A stretch of 50,668 nt of DNA from Luteimonas rhizosphaerae (GCF_002849595.1 NZ_NRQR01000023.1:1-50668); one strand, 5' to 3'; shown: positions 8,632 to 18,375, counted from the first letter of the stretch. The notes: generated from the sequence alone by a model not told the origin. Translations and numbers: made by a program.

Positions 8632-10569
8632 ATGCTGCCTGAAGTCGGCCAGATCGCCCTGCTGCTGGCGCTGGTCGCGGCGTTCCTGCAGACTCTGCTG
8701 CCACTGCTGGGCGCGCACCGCGGCATCGCCCCGTGGATCGCCAGCGCGCGGCCGACGGCCTACGCGCAGTGGGCGCTGATGTTCGTCGCCTGGGCGATCC
8801 TGACCGCGTCGTTCGTGCAGCAGGATTTCTCGGTGCGCTACGTCGCCGAGAACTCCAACTCGCTGCTGCCGATGGTCTACCGCTACACCGCGGTCTGGGG
8901 CGGCCACGAGGGCTCGCTGCTGCTGTGGGTGTTCGTGCTCGCGAGCTGGAACGCGGCCGTCGCCTGGTTCTCGCGCGGCCTGCCGGACGTGGTGCTCGCG
9001 CGCGTGCTCGGCATCATGGGCGCGGTCTGCCTCGGCTTCCTCGCGTTCCTGATCTTCACCAGCAATCCGTTCGAACGCATCCTGCCGATGCCGCTCGAAG
9101 GCCGCGATCTCAATCCGCTGCTGCAGGACCCGGGGATGATCATCCATCCGCCGATGCTCTACATCGGCTACTCGGGCTTCGTGGTGCCGTTCGCATTCGC
9201 GATCGCGGCGCTGCTCGACGGCAAGGTCGATGCGCACTGGCTGCGCTGGACGCGGCCGTGGACCAACGTCGCCTGGGCGTTCCTGACGCTGGGCATCGCG
9301 CTGGGCTCGTGGTGGGCCTACTACGAACTGGGCTGGGGCGGCTGGTGGTTCTGGGATCCGGTGGAGAACGCCAGCTTCATGCCGTGGCTCGCCGGCGCGG
9401 CGCTGCTGCATTCGCAGGCGGTCACCGAGAAACGCGGCAGCTTCCACGGCTGGACCCTGCTGCTGGCGATCGCGACGTTCTCGCTGTCGCTGCTGGGCGC
9501 GTTCCTGGTGCGCTCGGGCGTATTGACCAGCGTGCACAGCTTCGCCGCGGATCCCGCGCGCGGCCTCTTCATCCTCGTGTTCCTCGGCATCATCGTCGGC
9601 GGCTCGCTGCTGCTCTACGCGCTGCGCGCACCGGATGGCCGCGACGGCAAGCCGTTCACCGCGGCCTCGCGCGAAACCCTGCTGCTGGCCAACAACCTGT
9701 TGCTGGTCGCGGCCTGCGCGATGGTGTTGCTGGGCACGCTGTATCCGCTGCTGGCCGACGCGCTGGACCTGGGCAAGATCTCGGTCGGCCCGCCGTATTT
9801 CTCGCTGCTGTTCGTGCTGCTGATGGCGCCGCTGGTGCTGCTGCTGCCGTTCGGCCCGCTGACGCGCTGGCAGAACGAGGACGTCGCGCGGCCGGTGCGC
9901 CTGCTGCTGCCCTGGGCGGGACTGGCGATCGGACTGGGCCTCGCCGGCTTCTTCTTCGCGCCGCAGGGCGCGTGGAAGGTGGCGATGGGCCTGGCCGGCG
10001 CCGGCTGGGTCGCGGCGGGCACGCTGCGCTTCGTCTGGAGCCGCTTCCGCGCACAGTCCAAAGGCGCGCGGTTCACCGCCGAGATGCTGGGCATGTCGCT
10101 CGCCCACTTCGGCATCGCCGTATTCCTGGTCGGCGCCTTGCTGGTCGAGGCGCTGAACATCCAGCGCGAAGTCGCCCTGGCGCCCGGCCAGTCGCTGACG
10201 ATCGGCCGCGACAGCTTCCATCTCGACGGCGTCGCCCACCACGAAGGTCCGAACTACACGTCCGATCGCGGCACCGTGCGGCTGCTGCGCGACGACCGGC
10301 TCGTCGCGACCCTGCATCCGGAGAAGCGCGCCTACGCCAGCGGCGGCCAGGTCATGACCGAAACCGCAATCCGGCCGGGCGTGGGCCGTGACGTCTACGT
10401 CGCGCTGGGTGAACCACTCGGCGATGGCGCGTGGGCGGTCCGCGTGCACATCAAACCCTTCGTCCGCTGGGTCTGGGCGGGCGCCTTCCTGATGGCGCTC
10501 GGCGGCTTCGTCGCCGCGACCGACCGGCGCTTCCGCCGGCCGCGGCCCGTCACCGGAGCCCCCGCATGA
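8632..10569 (+). CDS. ccmF: Cytochrome c haem lyase subunit CcmF
   Basis: CcmF is the large integral membrane subunit of the haem ligation complex (with CcmH/CcmI) that attaches haem to apocytochrome c. It is 645 residues with about 15 hydrophobic segments. The WWD-family motif GWGGWWFWDPVENASFMPWL is near residues 235-254, and other CcmF signatures are YTAVWGGHEGSLLLW near 84 and HPPMLYIGYSGFVVPF near 171. The start lies 48 bases after ccmE and the stop overlaps the dsbE start. Confidence 0.97.
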   Translation: MLPEVGQIALLLALVAAFLQTLLPLLGAHRGIAPWIASARPTAYAQWALMFVAWAILTASFVQQDFSVRYVAENSNSLLPMVYRYTAVWGGHEGSLLLWVFVLASWNAAVAWFSRGLPDVVLARVLGIMGAVCLGFLAFLIFTSNPFERILPMPLEGRDLNPLLQDPGMIIHPPMLYIGYSGFVVPFAFAIAALLDGKVDAHWLRWTRPWTNVAWAFLTLGIALGSWWAYYELGWGGWWFWDPVENASFMPWLAGAALLHSQAVTEKRGSFHGWTLLLAIATFSLSLLGAFLVRSGVLTSVHSFAADPARGLFILVFLGIIVGGSLLLYALRAPDGRDGKPFTAASRETLLLANNLLLVAACAMVLLGTLYPLLADALDLGKISVGPPYFSLLFVLLMAPLVLLLPFGPLTRWQNEDVARPVRLLLPWAGLAIGLGLAGFFFAPQGAWKVAMGLAGAGWVAAGTLRFVWSRFRAQSKGARFTAEMLGMSLAHFGIAVFLVGALLVEALNIQREVALAPGQSLTIGRDSFHLDGVAHHEGPNYTSDRGTVRLLRDDRLVATLHPEKRAYASGGQVMTETAIRPGVGRDVYVALGEPLGDGAWAVRVHIKPFVRWVWAGAFLMALGGFVAATDRRFRRPRPVTGAPA

Positions 10570-11150
10570 CGGCGCCGGTCACGACACACCGGTCGCTCGG
10601 CCGCTGGCTGCCGTTGCTGGCCTTCGGCGCACTGATCGCCCTGCTCGCCGCGGGCGTCTGGCTGAGCCGGAATCCCGACCGCGATGCCCTGCCGTCGCCG
10701 CTGATCGGCAAGCCGGCGCCCGCATTCGATCTTCCCGTGCTCGGCGCACCGGCGCAGCGGATCGCGTCCGACTCGCTGCGTGGCGAACCGTATCTGCTGA
10801 ATGTCTGGGGCAGCTGGTGTCCGGGCTGCCGCGAGGAACATGCGGTCGTCACCCGCGTCGCCGAGACCGGGCGCGTCCGCGTGATCGGCTACAACTGGAA
10901 GGACGAGCCCGGCGATGCCACGCGCTGGCTCGAACAGTTCGGCAATCCCTATACGCTGGTGCTGGCGGACTACGACGGCCGCTACGCGATCGACTGGGGC
11001 ATCTACGGCGCGCCGGAAACCTTTCTCGTCGATGCCGGTGGCACCATCGTCTGGAAGCACGTCGGGCCGATGACCGACGCGACCGTGCGCGAACAGCTGC
11101 TGCCCCTGCTCGACCGGATCGCGCCCGCGGCGCAGGCAGGGTCGCGATGA
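10566..11150 (+). CDS. dsbE: Thiol:disulfide interchange protein CcmG/DsbE
   Basis: CcmG/DsbE is a membrane-anchored thioredoxin-like protein that reduces disulfides in apocytochrome c or CcmH before haem attachment. The 194-residue product has an N-terminal anchor (residues about 14-33), the redox motif WCPGC (Cys85 and Cys88) and the conserved cis-proline region YGAPETFLVDAGG. The GxxG-type insert GYNWKDEPGDATRWL also marks this subfamily. Both ends overlap neighbours (ccmF and ccmH). Confidence 0.96.
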   Translation: MTAPVTTHRSLGRWLPLLAFGALIALLAAGVWLSRNPDRDALPSPLIGKPAPAFDLPVLGAPAQRIASDSLRGEPYLLNVWGSWCPGCREEHAVVTRVAETGRVRVIGYNWKDEPGDATRWLEQFGNPYTLVLADYDGRYAIDWGIYGAPETFLVDAGGTIVWKHVGPMTDATVREQLLPLLDRIAPAAQAGSR

Positions 11151-11593
11151 TCCGCGCCGCCCTGCTCGCCCTGCTGCTGTGGTGCGCCTGGCCCGCCACC
11201 GCGCAGGCCCAGGTCGCGGTCGACGCCGCGCCGCTCGTCTTCGACAGCGCCGCGGAGGAAACACGCTTCCACGCGCTCGTGGCCGAACTGCGCTGCGTGA
11301 TGTGCCAGAACCAGTCGCTGGCGGATTCGAACGCGCAGATCGCCCACGACCTGCGCCGCGAAGTGCTGACGCTGATGCGGCGCGACCTCGACGATGCCCA
11401 GATCAAGGACCACCTGGTCGCGCGCTACGGCGACTTCGTGCTCTACAAGCCGCGCATCGATCCGCGTACCTGGCTGCTGTGGTTCGGCCCGCTGCTGCTG
11501 ATCGCAATCGGCGGCGGCGTGATCTGGCGCATCGTGCGCACGCGCAACCGCGGCGCCGATCCGGTGCCCGTCGACGAGACCCAGGAGTGGTGA
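11147..11593 (+). CDS. ccmH: Cytochrome c maturation thioredoxin-like protein CcmH
   Basis: CcmH (148 residues) has a cleavable signal peptide ending around residue 21, the redox motif LRCVMCQNQS with Cys50 and Cys53, and one C-terminal membrane helix (WLLWFGPLLLIAIGGGVIW). It receives electrons from CcmG and reduces apocytochrome c. It is the short CcmH form; the TPR part encoded within E. coli CcmH is here the separate gene ccmI. Confidence 0.95.
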   Translation: MIRAALLALLLWCAWPATAQAQVAVDAAPLVFDSAAEETRFHALVAELRCVMCQNQSLADSNAQIAHDLRREVLTLMRRDLDDAQIKDHLVARYGDFVLYKPRIDPRTWLLWFGPLLLIAIGGGVIWRIVRTRNRGADPVPVDETQEW

Positions 11594-12612
11594 TGCCGCT
11601 GTTCGTCGCAATCGCGGTGCTGATGACGCTGGTCACGACGACCGCGCTGGTCTGGGCACTGCGACGCGGTGCATCGGGCGCGATGCTCGGCATCGCCTTC
11701 GCGGTGCCGGTGCTGGTGGCCGGTCTCTACGTGCTGGTCGGCACGCCGGCCGCGCTCGATCCCGACGAACTGCAGGCGCCCGAATCGCTCGCCGACGCGG
11801 TGGCGCAACTGGAGCGCGATCTCGCACGCGATCCGCGGCAGCCCGAAGGCTGGCTGCTGCTCGGCCGCGCCTACGCCGACATGCGCCAGCCCGACAAGGC
11901 GCTGCAGGCGATCGAGCGCGCCGCGCAGTTGCTGCCCGACGAGGACAGCGTGCAGGTCGAATACGCCCAGGCGCGCGCCGATGCCGATCCGGCGCGTCGC
12001 TTCGACGACGTCGCGGTGACGACCCTGCGCGAGGTGCTGGCGCGCAACCCGGCGCAGCAGCACGCGCGCTGGTATCTCGGCATCGCCCAGCGCCAGGCCG
12101 GCGACAACGCCGGCGCCGCCGAGACCTGGGCGCCGCTGCTGACCCAGCTCGACGGCACGCTGGCGGTCACGCTGCGCGAGCAGATCGACGTGGCGCGCGC
12201 CGCCGCCGGACTGCCGCCCCTGCCCGCGGCGGCGCCGGCCGCATCGCCGACGGAGGCCGGCGCGCATGCGATCAGCGTGCGCGTCGCGCTCGATCCCGAC
12301 TTCGCTGCGCGCGTGCGCCTGCCCGGCGAGACCAGCGTCTTCGTCATCGCCCGTGTGCCGGGCGGCCCGCCGATGCCGGTCGCGGTGCAGAAGCATCGGC
12401 TGCAGGATCTGCCGCTGGACCTCCGGCTCGGCGATGGCGACAGCCCGATGCCGACCCAGGTGCTGTCGGCACTCGACGAGGTCGAGGTGTTCGCCCGCCT
12501 GTCGGCCAGCGGCGATGCGAGCCGTCAGGCAGGCGATCTGGAGTCCGCGCCGGTGCGCGTGACGCTGCCGGCGTCGACGCCGGTCGATCTGGTGATCGGC
12601 GCCGGGGACTGA
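11593..12612 (+). CDS. ccmI: Cytochrome c biogenesis TPR protein CcmI
   Basis: CcmI presents apocytochrome c to the CcmF/CcmH ligation machinery. The 339-residue protein has two N-terminal membrane helices (residues about 3-24 and 32-51), then TPR units (EGWLLLGRAYADMRQPDKAL near 88 and ARWYLGIAQRQAGDNAGAAE near 158), an Ala/Pro linker, and a C-terminal beta-rich domain (ISVRVALDPDFAARV onward). TGATG joins it to ccmH. It is the last gene of the ccm operon. Confidence 0.93.
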   Translation: MPLFVAIAVLMTLVTTTALVWALRRGASGAMLGIAFAVPVLVAGLYVLVGTPAALDPDELQAPESLADAVAQLERDLARDPRQPEGWLLLGRAYADMRQPDKALQAIERAAQLLPDEDSVQVEYAQARADADPARRFDDVAVTTLREVLARNPAQQHARWYLGIAQRQAGDNAGAAETWAPLLTQLDGTLAVTLREQIDVARAAAGLPPLPAAAPAASPTEAGAHAISVRVALDPDFAARVRLPGETSVFVIARVPGGPPMPVAVQKHRLQDLPLDLRLGDGDSPMPTQVLSALDEVEVFARLSASGDASRQAGDLESAPVRVTLPASTPVDLVIGAGD

Positions 12613-12936
12613 CGGGCCGGCGATTCCGATATGTCGTGGCGGGTGTGCTGCGAAGCGTGCGACGACGCGCGCGCTGGAGGTCCGCAAGCACGACCCGCCA
12701 CGTGCAGAGTCCTGACGCTGTCGGCTGTCGGCCACGGAGAAGGCGCGACACGAGCCTCGCCTCCGATGTCCGGCACGACCCGTGTCGCGGTCGATACGCG
12801 CCGTCGCCCTGCCGATGATCGGAACCGGCCGAGCCGGTCGATGGCTCCTGCACGCGCCGCAGGCTCGACGCCTCGCCTGATCCGGCGAGCCGCCGGAGCG
12901 CGGGATGCGTCGCCGTCAGCCACCAGTCTTCGTCGC
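12613..12936. other. Gene-free spacer with an imperfect inverted repeat
   Basis: The 324 bases between ccmI and the convergent symporter gene hold no gene I can support. CGTGGCGGGTGTGCT (12635-12649) faces AGCACGACCCGCCACG (12687-12702), forming 15 pairs with one bulged base around a 37-base loop, 22 bases after the ccmI stop. There is no T-run, so it is not a simple intrinsic terminator. A minus-strand frame beginning at 12940 with MSDEDWWLTATHPALRRLAG quickly becomes Arg/Ser-rich and runs into ccmI, so I do not call it. Confidence 0.55.
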
Positions 12937-14355
12937 TCATCGCGACCTGGGCGATCTGCGCCCCGCACCTTGCCTGCGGTCAGGCGCGAGGCGACTCGAC
13001 CACGACGTCGGGCGCCGTCGCCGTAGCAGGGAGGGATCGTCGAGCACTTCGGCCAGGCGCGCGCGATCAAGCTGGCCGGTCCAGCGCGCCACGACCAGCG
13101 TGCCGATGCCATTGCCGGCGAGATTGGTCAGCGCACGGCCTTCCGACATGAAGCGGTCGATGCCGACGATCAGCGCGATGCCGGCCAGCGGAATCACGCT
13201 CTCGAAGGCCGCCAGCGACGCCGCCAGCGTCACCAGGCCCGCCCCCGACACGCCGGCCGCGCCGTTCGACGAGATCAGCATGAAGACCAGCAGCGCGATC
13301 TGGGTGCCGATGGGCACTTCGATGCCGAAGGCCTGGGCGATGAAGATCGCGCCCATCGCCATGTAGATCGCCGTGCCGTCGAGATTGAACGAATAGCCGG
13401 TCGGGATCGTCAGGCCGACGACGGACTTCGGCACGCCGGCGCCCTCGAGTTTGGCCAGCATCCGCGGCAGCACGGTTTCCGACGACGAGGTGCCGAGCAC
13501 GATCAGCAGCTCGTCGCGGATCATGCGCAGGTACTTGAAGACATTGAAGCCCGACCACCAGCAGATCGGCCCCAGCACCAGGAACAGGAACAGCAGGCAG
13601 GTCAGCCAGAAGCTCAGCATGAAGTAGCCCAGCGAGCCGAGGATCGCGCCGCCGTACTCGCCGATGGTGAAGGCCATGCCGCCCATCGCGCCGAGCGGCG
13701 CGAACCACATGACGATCTTGATGACGCCGAACATCACCTGCGCCACCGTGTCGAGCGCCGCGACCGCGGGCTTGCCGCGTTCGCCGAGCATCGAGATCGC
13801 GCAGGCGACGAGGATCGCCATCACCAGCACCTGGATCAGCTGGCCATCGACGAAGGCGCCGAGAAACGAGGTCGGCACCAGGTGGAGGAGGAAGCCGGTC
13901 AGCCCTTCCCCGGCAGCGGCACCCGCGCTCGCCAGGGTGCCTTCCGCCGCGGAGGCGTCGAAGGTCGCCATGTCCAGCCCGAGGCTGCGGCCCGGGCCCA
14001 GCACGTTGATGACCACCAGGCCGATGCCCAGCGCGAACACGGTCGTGACGTTGAAGTAGACGACGGTCTTGAGCGCCAGGCCGCCGGCCTTGGCCAGGTT
14101 GCCGAGTCCGGCGATGCCGACCGCGACGGTGGCGAAGATCGTCGGCGCGATGACCACCTTGACCAGCTTGATGAAGAGATCCGCCAGCCACTTCATCTGC
14201 GCACCGACCTGCGGCGCGGCGAGGCCGATGACGATGCCGGTCGCGATGCCGACCAGCACCCAGAAGTACAGGTGCTGCCAGAACCGCTTGCGCGGTGCGG
14301 CGGGTCCGGGCGTCGGGGCGTTGACGGGTGTGTCGGGGTGCGTATCGGTCTGCAT
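12937..14355 (-). CDS. Dicarboxylate/cation symporter (DAACS family), C-terminus probably frameshifted
   Basis: This is a sodium- or proton-coupled dicarboxylate/amino acid symporter of the DctA/GltP (DAACS) family in the inner membrane. The transport core is intact: the serine-rich re-entrant loop (LIVLGTSSSETVLPRML), the TM7 motif (PTGYSFNLDGTAIYM) and the second hairpin (ISSNGAAGVSGAGLVTL), with about eight membrane helices. The ATG at 14355 is chosen because AGG lies nine bases upstream; an in-frame ATG at 14394 adds 13 residues but has no ribosome binding site. The last 28 residues are unusually Arg-rich, while the next frame reads TATAPDVVVESPRA then stop at 12980, a more natural end. 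A one-base indel near 13024 is therefore likely. The substrate is not resolved. Confidence 0.85.
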   Translation of the reverse strand: MQTDTHPDTPVNAPTPGPAAPRKRFWQHLYFWVLVGIATGIVIGLAAPQVGAQMKWLADLFIKLVKVVIAPTIFATVAVGIAGLGNLAKAGGLALKTVVYFNVTTVFALGIGLVVINVLGPGRSLGLDMATFDASAAEGTLASAGAAAGEGLTGFLLHLVPTSFLGAFVDGQLIQVLVMAILVACAISMLGERGKPAVAALDTVAQVMFGVIKIVMWFAPLGAMGGMAFTIGEYGGAILGSLGYFMLSFWLTCLLFLFLVLGPICWWSGFNVFKYLRMIRDELLIVLGTSSSETVLPRMLAKLEGAGVPKSVVGLTIPTGYSFNLDGTAIYMAMGAIFIAQAFGIEVPIGTQIALLVFMLISSNGAAGVSGAGLVTLAASLAAFESVIPLAGIALIVGIDRFMSEGRALTNLAGNGIGTLVVARWTGQLDRARLAEVLDDPSLLRRRRPTSWSSRLAPDRRQGAGRRSPRSR

Positions 14356-14626
14356 GGCCTCAGCCTGCCAGAAGCGCCGCGGCGGCGCGCTCATCCAATG
14401 GGACTAGATCGGCCCGGATGCCCGGCGTCGCGCGCGTGGGCGGTGGCGAGCACGGTGGCGCCGTCCACAGCTGGGCCTCATGTGCGCGGATCGGGACGTG
14501 CCTTCGCGTCCAGGACGATGCGCGACCTTCGTCCGTTCCGGCAGCAGGCGTCGCGCCATCGACGTGTCAGCTGGCGACCGCAGCGCTGCGGATGCGATCG
14601 GGCATCAGCCCCCGAACGACACGCAC

Positions 14627-14657
14627 AAAAAAACGGGCCTGTCGGCCCGTTTTTTTT
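14627..14657. terminator. Bidirectional intrinsic terminator downstream of pnp
   Basis: ACGGGCC (14633-14639) pairs with GGCCCGT (14644-14650) around TGTC. Seven A residues precede the stem and eight T residues end it, so it can work in both directions. Reading on the minus strand it lies 24 bases after the pnp stop and should end the rimP-to-pnp unit. The rest of the spacer 14395-14680, upstream of the symporter gene, holds nothing else that I recognise. Confidence 0.9.
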
Positions 14658-14680
14658 GTCGCTCACGATGCGTCGGCGGA

Positions 14681-16789
14681 TTACTCGGCCGGCGTGCCTT
14701 CGCCTTCGGCGACGGCCTTCATCGACAGGCGGATGCGGCCCTGCTTGTCGACTTCCAGCACCTTGACCTTGACCACGTCGCCTTCCTTCAGCACGTCACC
14801 GACCTTCTCGACGCGCTCGTTGGAGATCTGCGACACGTGGACCAGACCGTCCTTGCCGGGGGAGATCGTCACGAATGCACCGAAATCCATCAGCTTGACG
14901 ACCTTGCCCTCGTAGATACGGCCCGGCTCGACGTCCGACGTGATCTGCTCGATGCGTTCCTTCGCGGCGCGGCCGGCGGCGGCGTCGACCGAGGCGATCG
15001 TGATCGTGCCGTCGTCCTGGATGTCGATCTGGGTGCCGGTCTCCTTGGTGATGCCCTGGATGACCGAACCGCCCTTGCCGATGACTTCGCGGATCTTGTC
15101 GGGGTGGATCTTGATCGTGATCAGGCGCGGCGCGAACTCGCTGAGTTCGGTACGGGCCGTGGTCAGCGCGTTGCTCATCTCGTTGAGGATGTGCAGACGA
15201 CCCTGCTTCGCCTGGGCCAGCGCGACCTTCATGATCTCTTCGGTGATGCCCTGGATCTTGATGTCCATCTGCAGCGCCGAGATGCCGTTCGTGGTGCCGG
15301 CGACCTTGAAGTCCATGTCGCCGAGGTGATCCTCGTCGCCCAGGATGTCGGACAGCACGACGAAGTCGTCGCCTTCCTTGACCAGGCCCATCGCGATGCC
15401 CGCGACCGGTGCCTTGATCGGCACGCCCGCGTCCATCAGCGCCAGCGAGGAACCGCAGACCGACGCCATCGACGAGGACCCGTTCGACTCGGTGATCTCG
15501 GACACGACGCGGATCGTGTACGGGAACTCTTCCATCGTCGGCATCACGGCGAGCACGCCGCGCTTGGCGAGGCGGCCATGGCCGATCTCGCGACGCTTCG
15601 GACCCATCATGCGGCCCGCTTCACCGACCGAGTACGGAGGGAAGTTGTAGTGGAACAGGAAGTGTTCCTTGTACTCGCCGGCGACCGAATCGATGATCTG
15701 GCCGTCGCGGGCGGTGCCCAGCGTGACCGCGACGATCGCCTGGGTCTCGCCGCGGGTGAACAGCGACGAGCCGTGCACGCGGGGCAGCACGCTGACGCGC
15801 GAGGCGATCGGGCGGACGGTGTCGAGCGCGCGGCCGTCGATGCGGATCTTGGTCTTGAGGACCGACTCGCGCATCGTCTGGTATTCCTGCTCGCCGAATT
15901 CCTTCGACAGCTCGCCCGACGACCAGGCATTGGCTTCGGCCTGCGGGGCCAGCGCTTCGACGATCGCCTTCTTGAGCTTGGAGATCGCGTCCTTGCGCTC
16001 GAGCTTGTCGCGCACCTGGAAGGCGCTGCCGAGCTGTTCGCCGACGGCGTTACGGATCGCGGCGACCAGGCCTTCGTTGGCGGCCGGCGCGGACCATTCC
16101 CACTTCGGCTTGCCGGCTTCGGCGACGAGTTCGTTGATCGTGTTGATCGCGACCTGCATCTGCTGGTGGCCGAACATCACCGCGCCCAGCATGACGTCTT
16201 CCGACAGTTCCTTCGCTTCCGACTCGACCATCAGCACCGCGTTGGCGGTACCGGCGACGACGAGCTCCAGATCGGAGTCCTTCAGCTCGGTCACGGTCGG
16301 GTTGAGCAGGTACTGGCCGTTCTTGTAGCCGACCTTCGCGGCGCCGATCGGGCCGTCGAACGGTGCGCCCGACAGCGACAGCGCGGCCGAGGCGCCGAGC
16401 AGCGCGAGGATGTCGCCGTCGACGTCCGGGTTCATCGACATCACGGTGGCGATGATCTGGACTTCGTTGCGGAAGCCGTCGGGGAACAGCGGGCGGATCG
16501 GACGGTCGATCAGGCGCGAGATCAGCGTTTCCTTCTCGGTCTGGCGGCCTTCGCGCTTGAAGAAGCCACCCGGAATGCGACCGCCGGCGTAGAACTTCTC
16601 CTGGTAGTCGACGGTCAGCGGGAAGAAGTCCTGCCCTTCACGGGCGGTCTTGTTGGCGACCGCGCTGACCAGGAGCACCGTGCCTTCGCACGAGACCATG
16701 ACCGCGCCGCCGGCCTGACGTGCGATCTCGCCCGTTTCGAGCGTGACCGTCTGGTTACCGAACTGGAAGCTCTTTGTCACTTTTGCCAC
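14681..16789 (-). CDS. pnp: Polyribonucleotide nucleotidyltransferase (PNPase)
   Basis: PNPase is the trimeric phosphorolytic 3'-to-5' exoribonuclease of RNA turnover. The 702-residue protein contains two RNase PH domains (the second active-site region includes [10 protein letters not shown] and [14 protein letters not shown]), a KH domain with the [13 protein letters not shown] motif near residue 560, and a C-terminal S1 domain ([20 protein letters not shown]). The GTG at 16789 begins [20 protein letters not shown], the family N-terminus, with AAGGAA eight bases upstream. It follows rpsO after an intrinsic terminator, as in E. coli, where PNPase and RNase III control pnp through its leader. 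Confidence 0.96.
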   Translation of the reverse strand: MAKVTKSFQFGNQTVTLETGEIARQAGGAVMVSCEGTVLLVSAVANKTAREGQDFFPLTVDYQEKFYAGGRIPGGFFKREGRQTEKETLISRLIDRPIRPLFPDGFRNEVQIIATVMSMNPDVDGDILALLGASAALSLSGAPFDGPIGAAKVGYKNGQYLLNPTVTELKDSDLELVVAGTANAVLMVESEAKELSEDVMLGAVMFGHQQMQVAINTINELVAEAGKPKWEWSAPAANEGLVAAIRNAVGEQLGSAFQVRDKLERKDAISKLKKAIVEALAPQAEANAWSSGELSKEFGEQEYQTMRESVLKTKIRIDGRALDTVRPIASRVSVLPRVHGSSLFTRGETQAIVAVTLGTARDGQIIDSVAGEYKEHFLFHYNFPPYSVGEAGRMMGPKRREIGHGRLAKRGVLAVMPTMEEFPYTIRVVSEITESNGSSSMASVCGSSLALMDAGVPIKAPVAGIAMGLVKEGDDFVVLSDILGDEDHLGDMDFKVAGTTNGISALQMDIKIQGITEEIMKVALAQAKQGRLHILNEMSNALTTARTELSEFAPRLITIKIHPDKIREVIGKGGSVIQGITKETGTQIDIQDDGTITIASVDAAAGRAAKERIEQITSDVEPGRIYEGKVVKLMDFGAFVTISPGKDGLVHVSQISNERVEKVGDVLKEGDVVKVKVLEVDKQGRIRLSMKAVAEGEGTPAE

Positions 16790-16869
16790 GTTGGAATTCC
16801 TTGGATGACTCTTGCGATGAACCGGTGCGGGACCCATGCCCCGGCCGGGTGGATGCGGCGAGCACATCC

Positions 16870-16901
16870 AAAAAGAACCGCGGCGCATTTCTGCGCCGCG
16901 G
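16870..16901 (-). terminator. Intrinsic terminator between rpsO and pnp
   Basis: On the minus strand CCGCGGCGCA pairs with TGCGCCGCGG (16878-16887 with 16892-16901) around GAAA, followed by TTCTTTTT. It starts 12 bases after the rpsO stop. E. coli also has a terminator at this place, with pnp transcription arising from read-through and a separate pnp promoter. Confidence 0.88.
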
Positions 16902-16912
16902 TGGGAAACGGA

Positions 16913-17176
16913 TTAGCGACGCAGACCGAGCTTCTCGATCAGGGCCTTGTACCGGACTGCATCCTTGCGGTGCAGATAGTCGAGCAGGCTGCGACGACGG
17001 TTGACCATCATCAGCAGGCCGCGGCGGCTGTGGTGGTCCTTCTTGTGCGTCTTGAAGTGCTCGGTCAGGTGCACGATGCGTGCGGTCAGCAGGGCGACCT
17101 GGACTTCCGGGGAGCCGGTGTCGTTCTCGCCGCGCTTGTTGTCTTCGATGATCTTGCTGTTGTCGATCGTGGTCAT
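16913..17176 (-). CDS. rpsO: 30S ribosomal protein S15
   Basis: S15 (87 residues) is a primary 16S rRNA-binding protein of the small subunit platform. The sequence contains the family segments [29 protein letters not shown] and [17 protein letters not shown] lies seven bases before the ATG at 17176. It sits between truB and pnp, has its own likely promoter overlapping the truB end, and is closed by an intrinsic terminator. S15 represses its own translation in E. coli; I see no unambiguous copy of that pseudoknot in the short leader here. Confidence 0.97.
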   Translation of the reverse strand: MTTIDNSKIIEDNKRGENDTGSPEVQVALLTARIVHLTEHFKTHKKDHHSRRGLLMMVNRRRSLLDYLHRKDAVRYKALIEKLGLRR

Positions 17177-17294
17177 TGCAATGCCTCGTGACGCGGGTCC
17201 GGCAGAAACGCCAGCGTGTCGGAGACCCGACTGCGTACCGCGGGGACCGCCTGTGGAATGGATGCTGCGGATTTGCCCTGAAAAAGGCTGCAAA

Positions 17295-17324
17295 AGTATA
17301 CCGCCGGGGCGACCCCGGTCACAA
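17295..17324 (-). promoter_or_regulatory. Probable rpsO promoter overlapping the truB stop codon
   Basis: On the minus strand TTGTGA (17324-17319) and TATACT (17300-17295) are separated by 18 bases, a good sigma-70 match. The -35 hexamer consists of the last truB codon (TTG, Leu) and its stop (TGA). The spacer is itself an inverted repeat, CCGGGG-TCG-CCCCGG (17318-17304). The start of transcription would lie about 110 bases before rpsO. Confidence 0.65.
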
Positions 17325-18302
17325 GGTGCCCGGCCCGATGGCGTCGGCACGCCGAAACATGCGCTGGGCGCGCAGTTCGCCGGCGGCATTGACCTGGCCC
17401 AGGCCTTCGGCCCGGCCGCCGGGGCCGAAGACGGCGACCTCGCCTGCCGGCCGGTACGGCCCGTTCAGGTGCTGGCCGTGCTGGAGCCGGGCTGCCTGGG
17501 CGGCATCGACGTGGACGGCAGGCCAGGCCAGCATCCCCGCTTCGACATCCAGCAGGCTGGCCAGGAGGTTGTGTTCGCCGCGGACGGCCAGGGCCTGGAG
17601 TTCCTCTAGCGTCCACATCCGGGGATCGCGGAACGGGTCGACCCACAGCCGCCGCAGTTCCGCGACGTGCGCCCCGCAGCCGAGCAGCTCGCCCAGATCC
17701 CGGACCAGGCTGCGGACGTAGGTGCCCGAGCCGCATTCGACATGCAGCCGCAGCAGCGGCCCGCCATCGGGATCGAGCACCGGATCGAGCAGGTCGGCGG
17801 CCGACTGCAGTTCGAAGGCATGGACATCGACCGGCCGCGTGTCGATCTCGACGATTTCGCCGCGCCGCGCCTTCGCATACAGCGGCTCGCCGCCGCGCTT
17901 GAGCGCCGAGTAGATCGGCGGACGCTGCTGGATGCGCCCGGTCAGCTGCCGCAACGCGGCGTCGATCTCGGCGATCCGTAGCGCCGGCACCGGGCGCTCG
18001 CGCAGCGGCTGGCCGTCGGCGTCGTCGGTATCGGTGACCACGCCGAGCCGGGCGACGGTGTCGTAGGCCTTGCGCGCGCCGAGCAGGCCGCCCGCGATCT
18101 TGGTCGCCTCGCCGAAGCAGACCGGCAGCAGACCGGTGGCCAGCGGATCGAGACTGCCGGTATGCCCGCCCTTGTCGGCCCGGAACAGGTGGCGCACGCG
18201 CTGCAACGCCTGGTTGGAACTCATGCCGGTCGGCTTGTCGAGCAGCAGTATGCCGTCCAGCTTGCGGAACCTGGTGCGTGGCCGGTCGGGCTGCCGCGTC
18301 AT
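17319..18302 (-). CDS. truB: tRNA pseudouridine-55 synthase TruB
   Basis: TruB makes pseudouridine 55 in the T-loop of all elongator tRNAs. The 327-residue protein has the N-terminal motif [15 protein letters not shown], the catalytic Asp52 in [15 protein letters not shown], and the [19 protein letters not shown] and [15 protein letters not shown] motifs. The C-terminal PUA-like domain ([18 protein letters not shown] onward) is present. It lies between rbfA and rpsO in the conserved operon. Confidence 0.96.
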   Translation of the reverse strand: MTRQPDRPRTRFRKLDGILLLDKPTGMSSNQALQRVRHLFRADKGGHTGSLDPLATGLLPVCFGEATKIAGGLLGARKAYDTVARLGVVTDTDDADGQPLRERPVPALRIAEIDAALRQLTGRIQQRPPIYSALKRGGEPLYAKARRGEIVEIDTRPVDVHAFELQSAADLLDPVLDPDGGPLLRLHVECGSGTYVRSLVRDLGELLGCGAHVAELRRLWVDPFRDPRMWTLEELQALAVRGEHNLLASLLDVEAGMLAWPAVHVDAAQAARLQHGQHLNGPYRPAGEVAVFGPGGRAEGLGQVNAAGELRAQRMFRRADAIGPGTL

Positions 18303-18375
18303 GGCCGAACCCCGCGCATGATGCGGCCGCCTGCAGGGCGCCGGCAGCCGATCGGAAACGCAGGAAATGCCACGC

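Noticed and set aside
12344..12940. A minus-strand frame starting MSDEDWWLTATHPALRRLAG in an ATGA overlap with the symporter
   Set aside because: The first 20 residues look plausible, but the rest is Arg/Ser/Thr-rich and the frame runs into ccmI antisense. Too weak to call as a gene.
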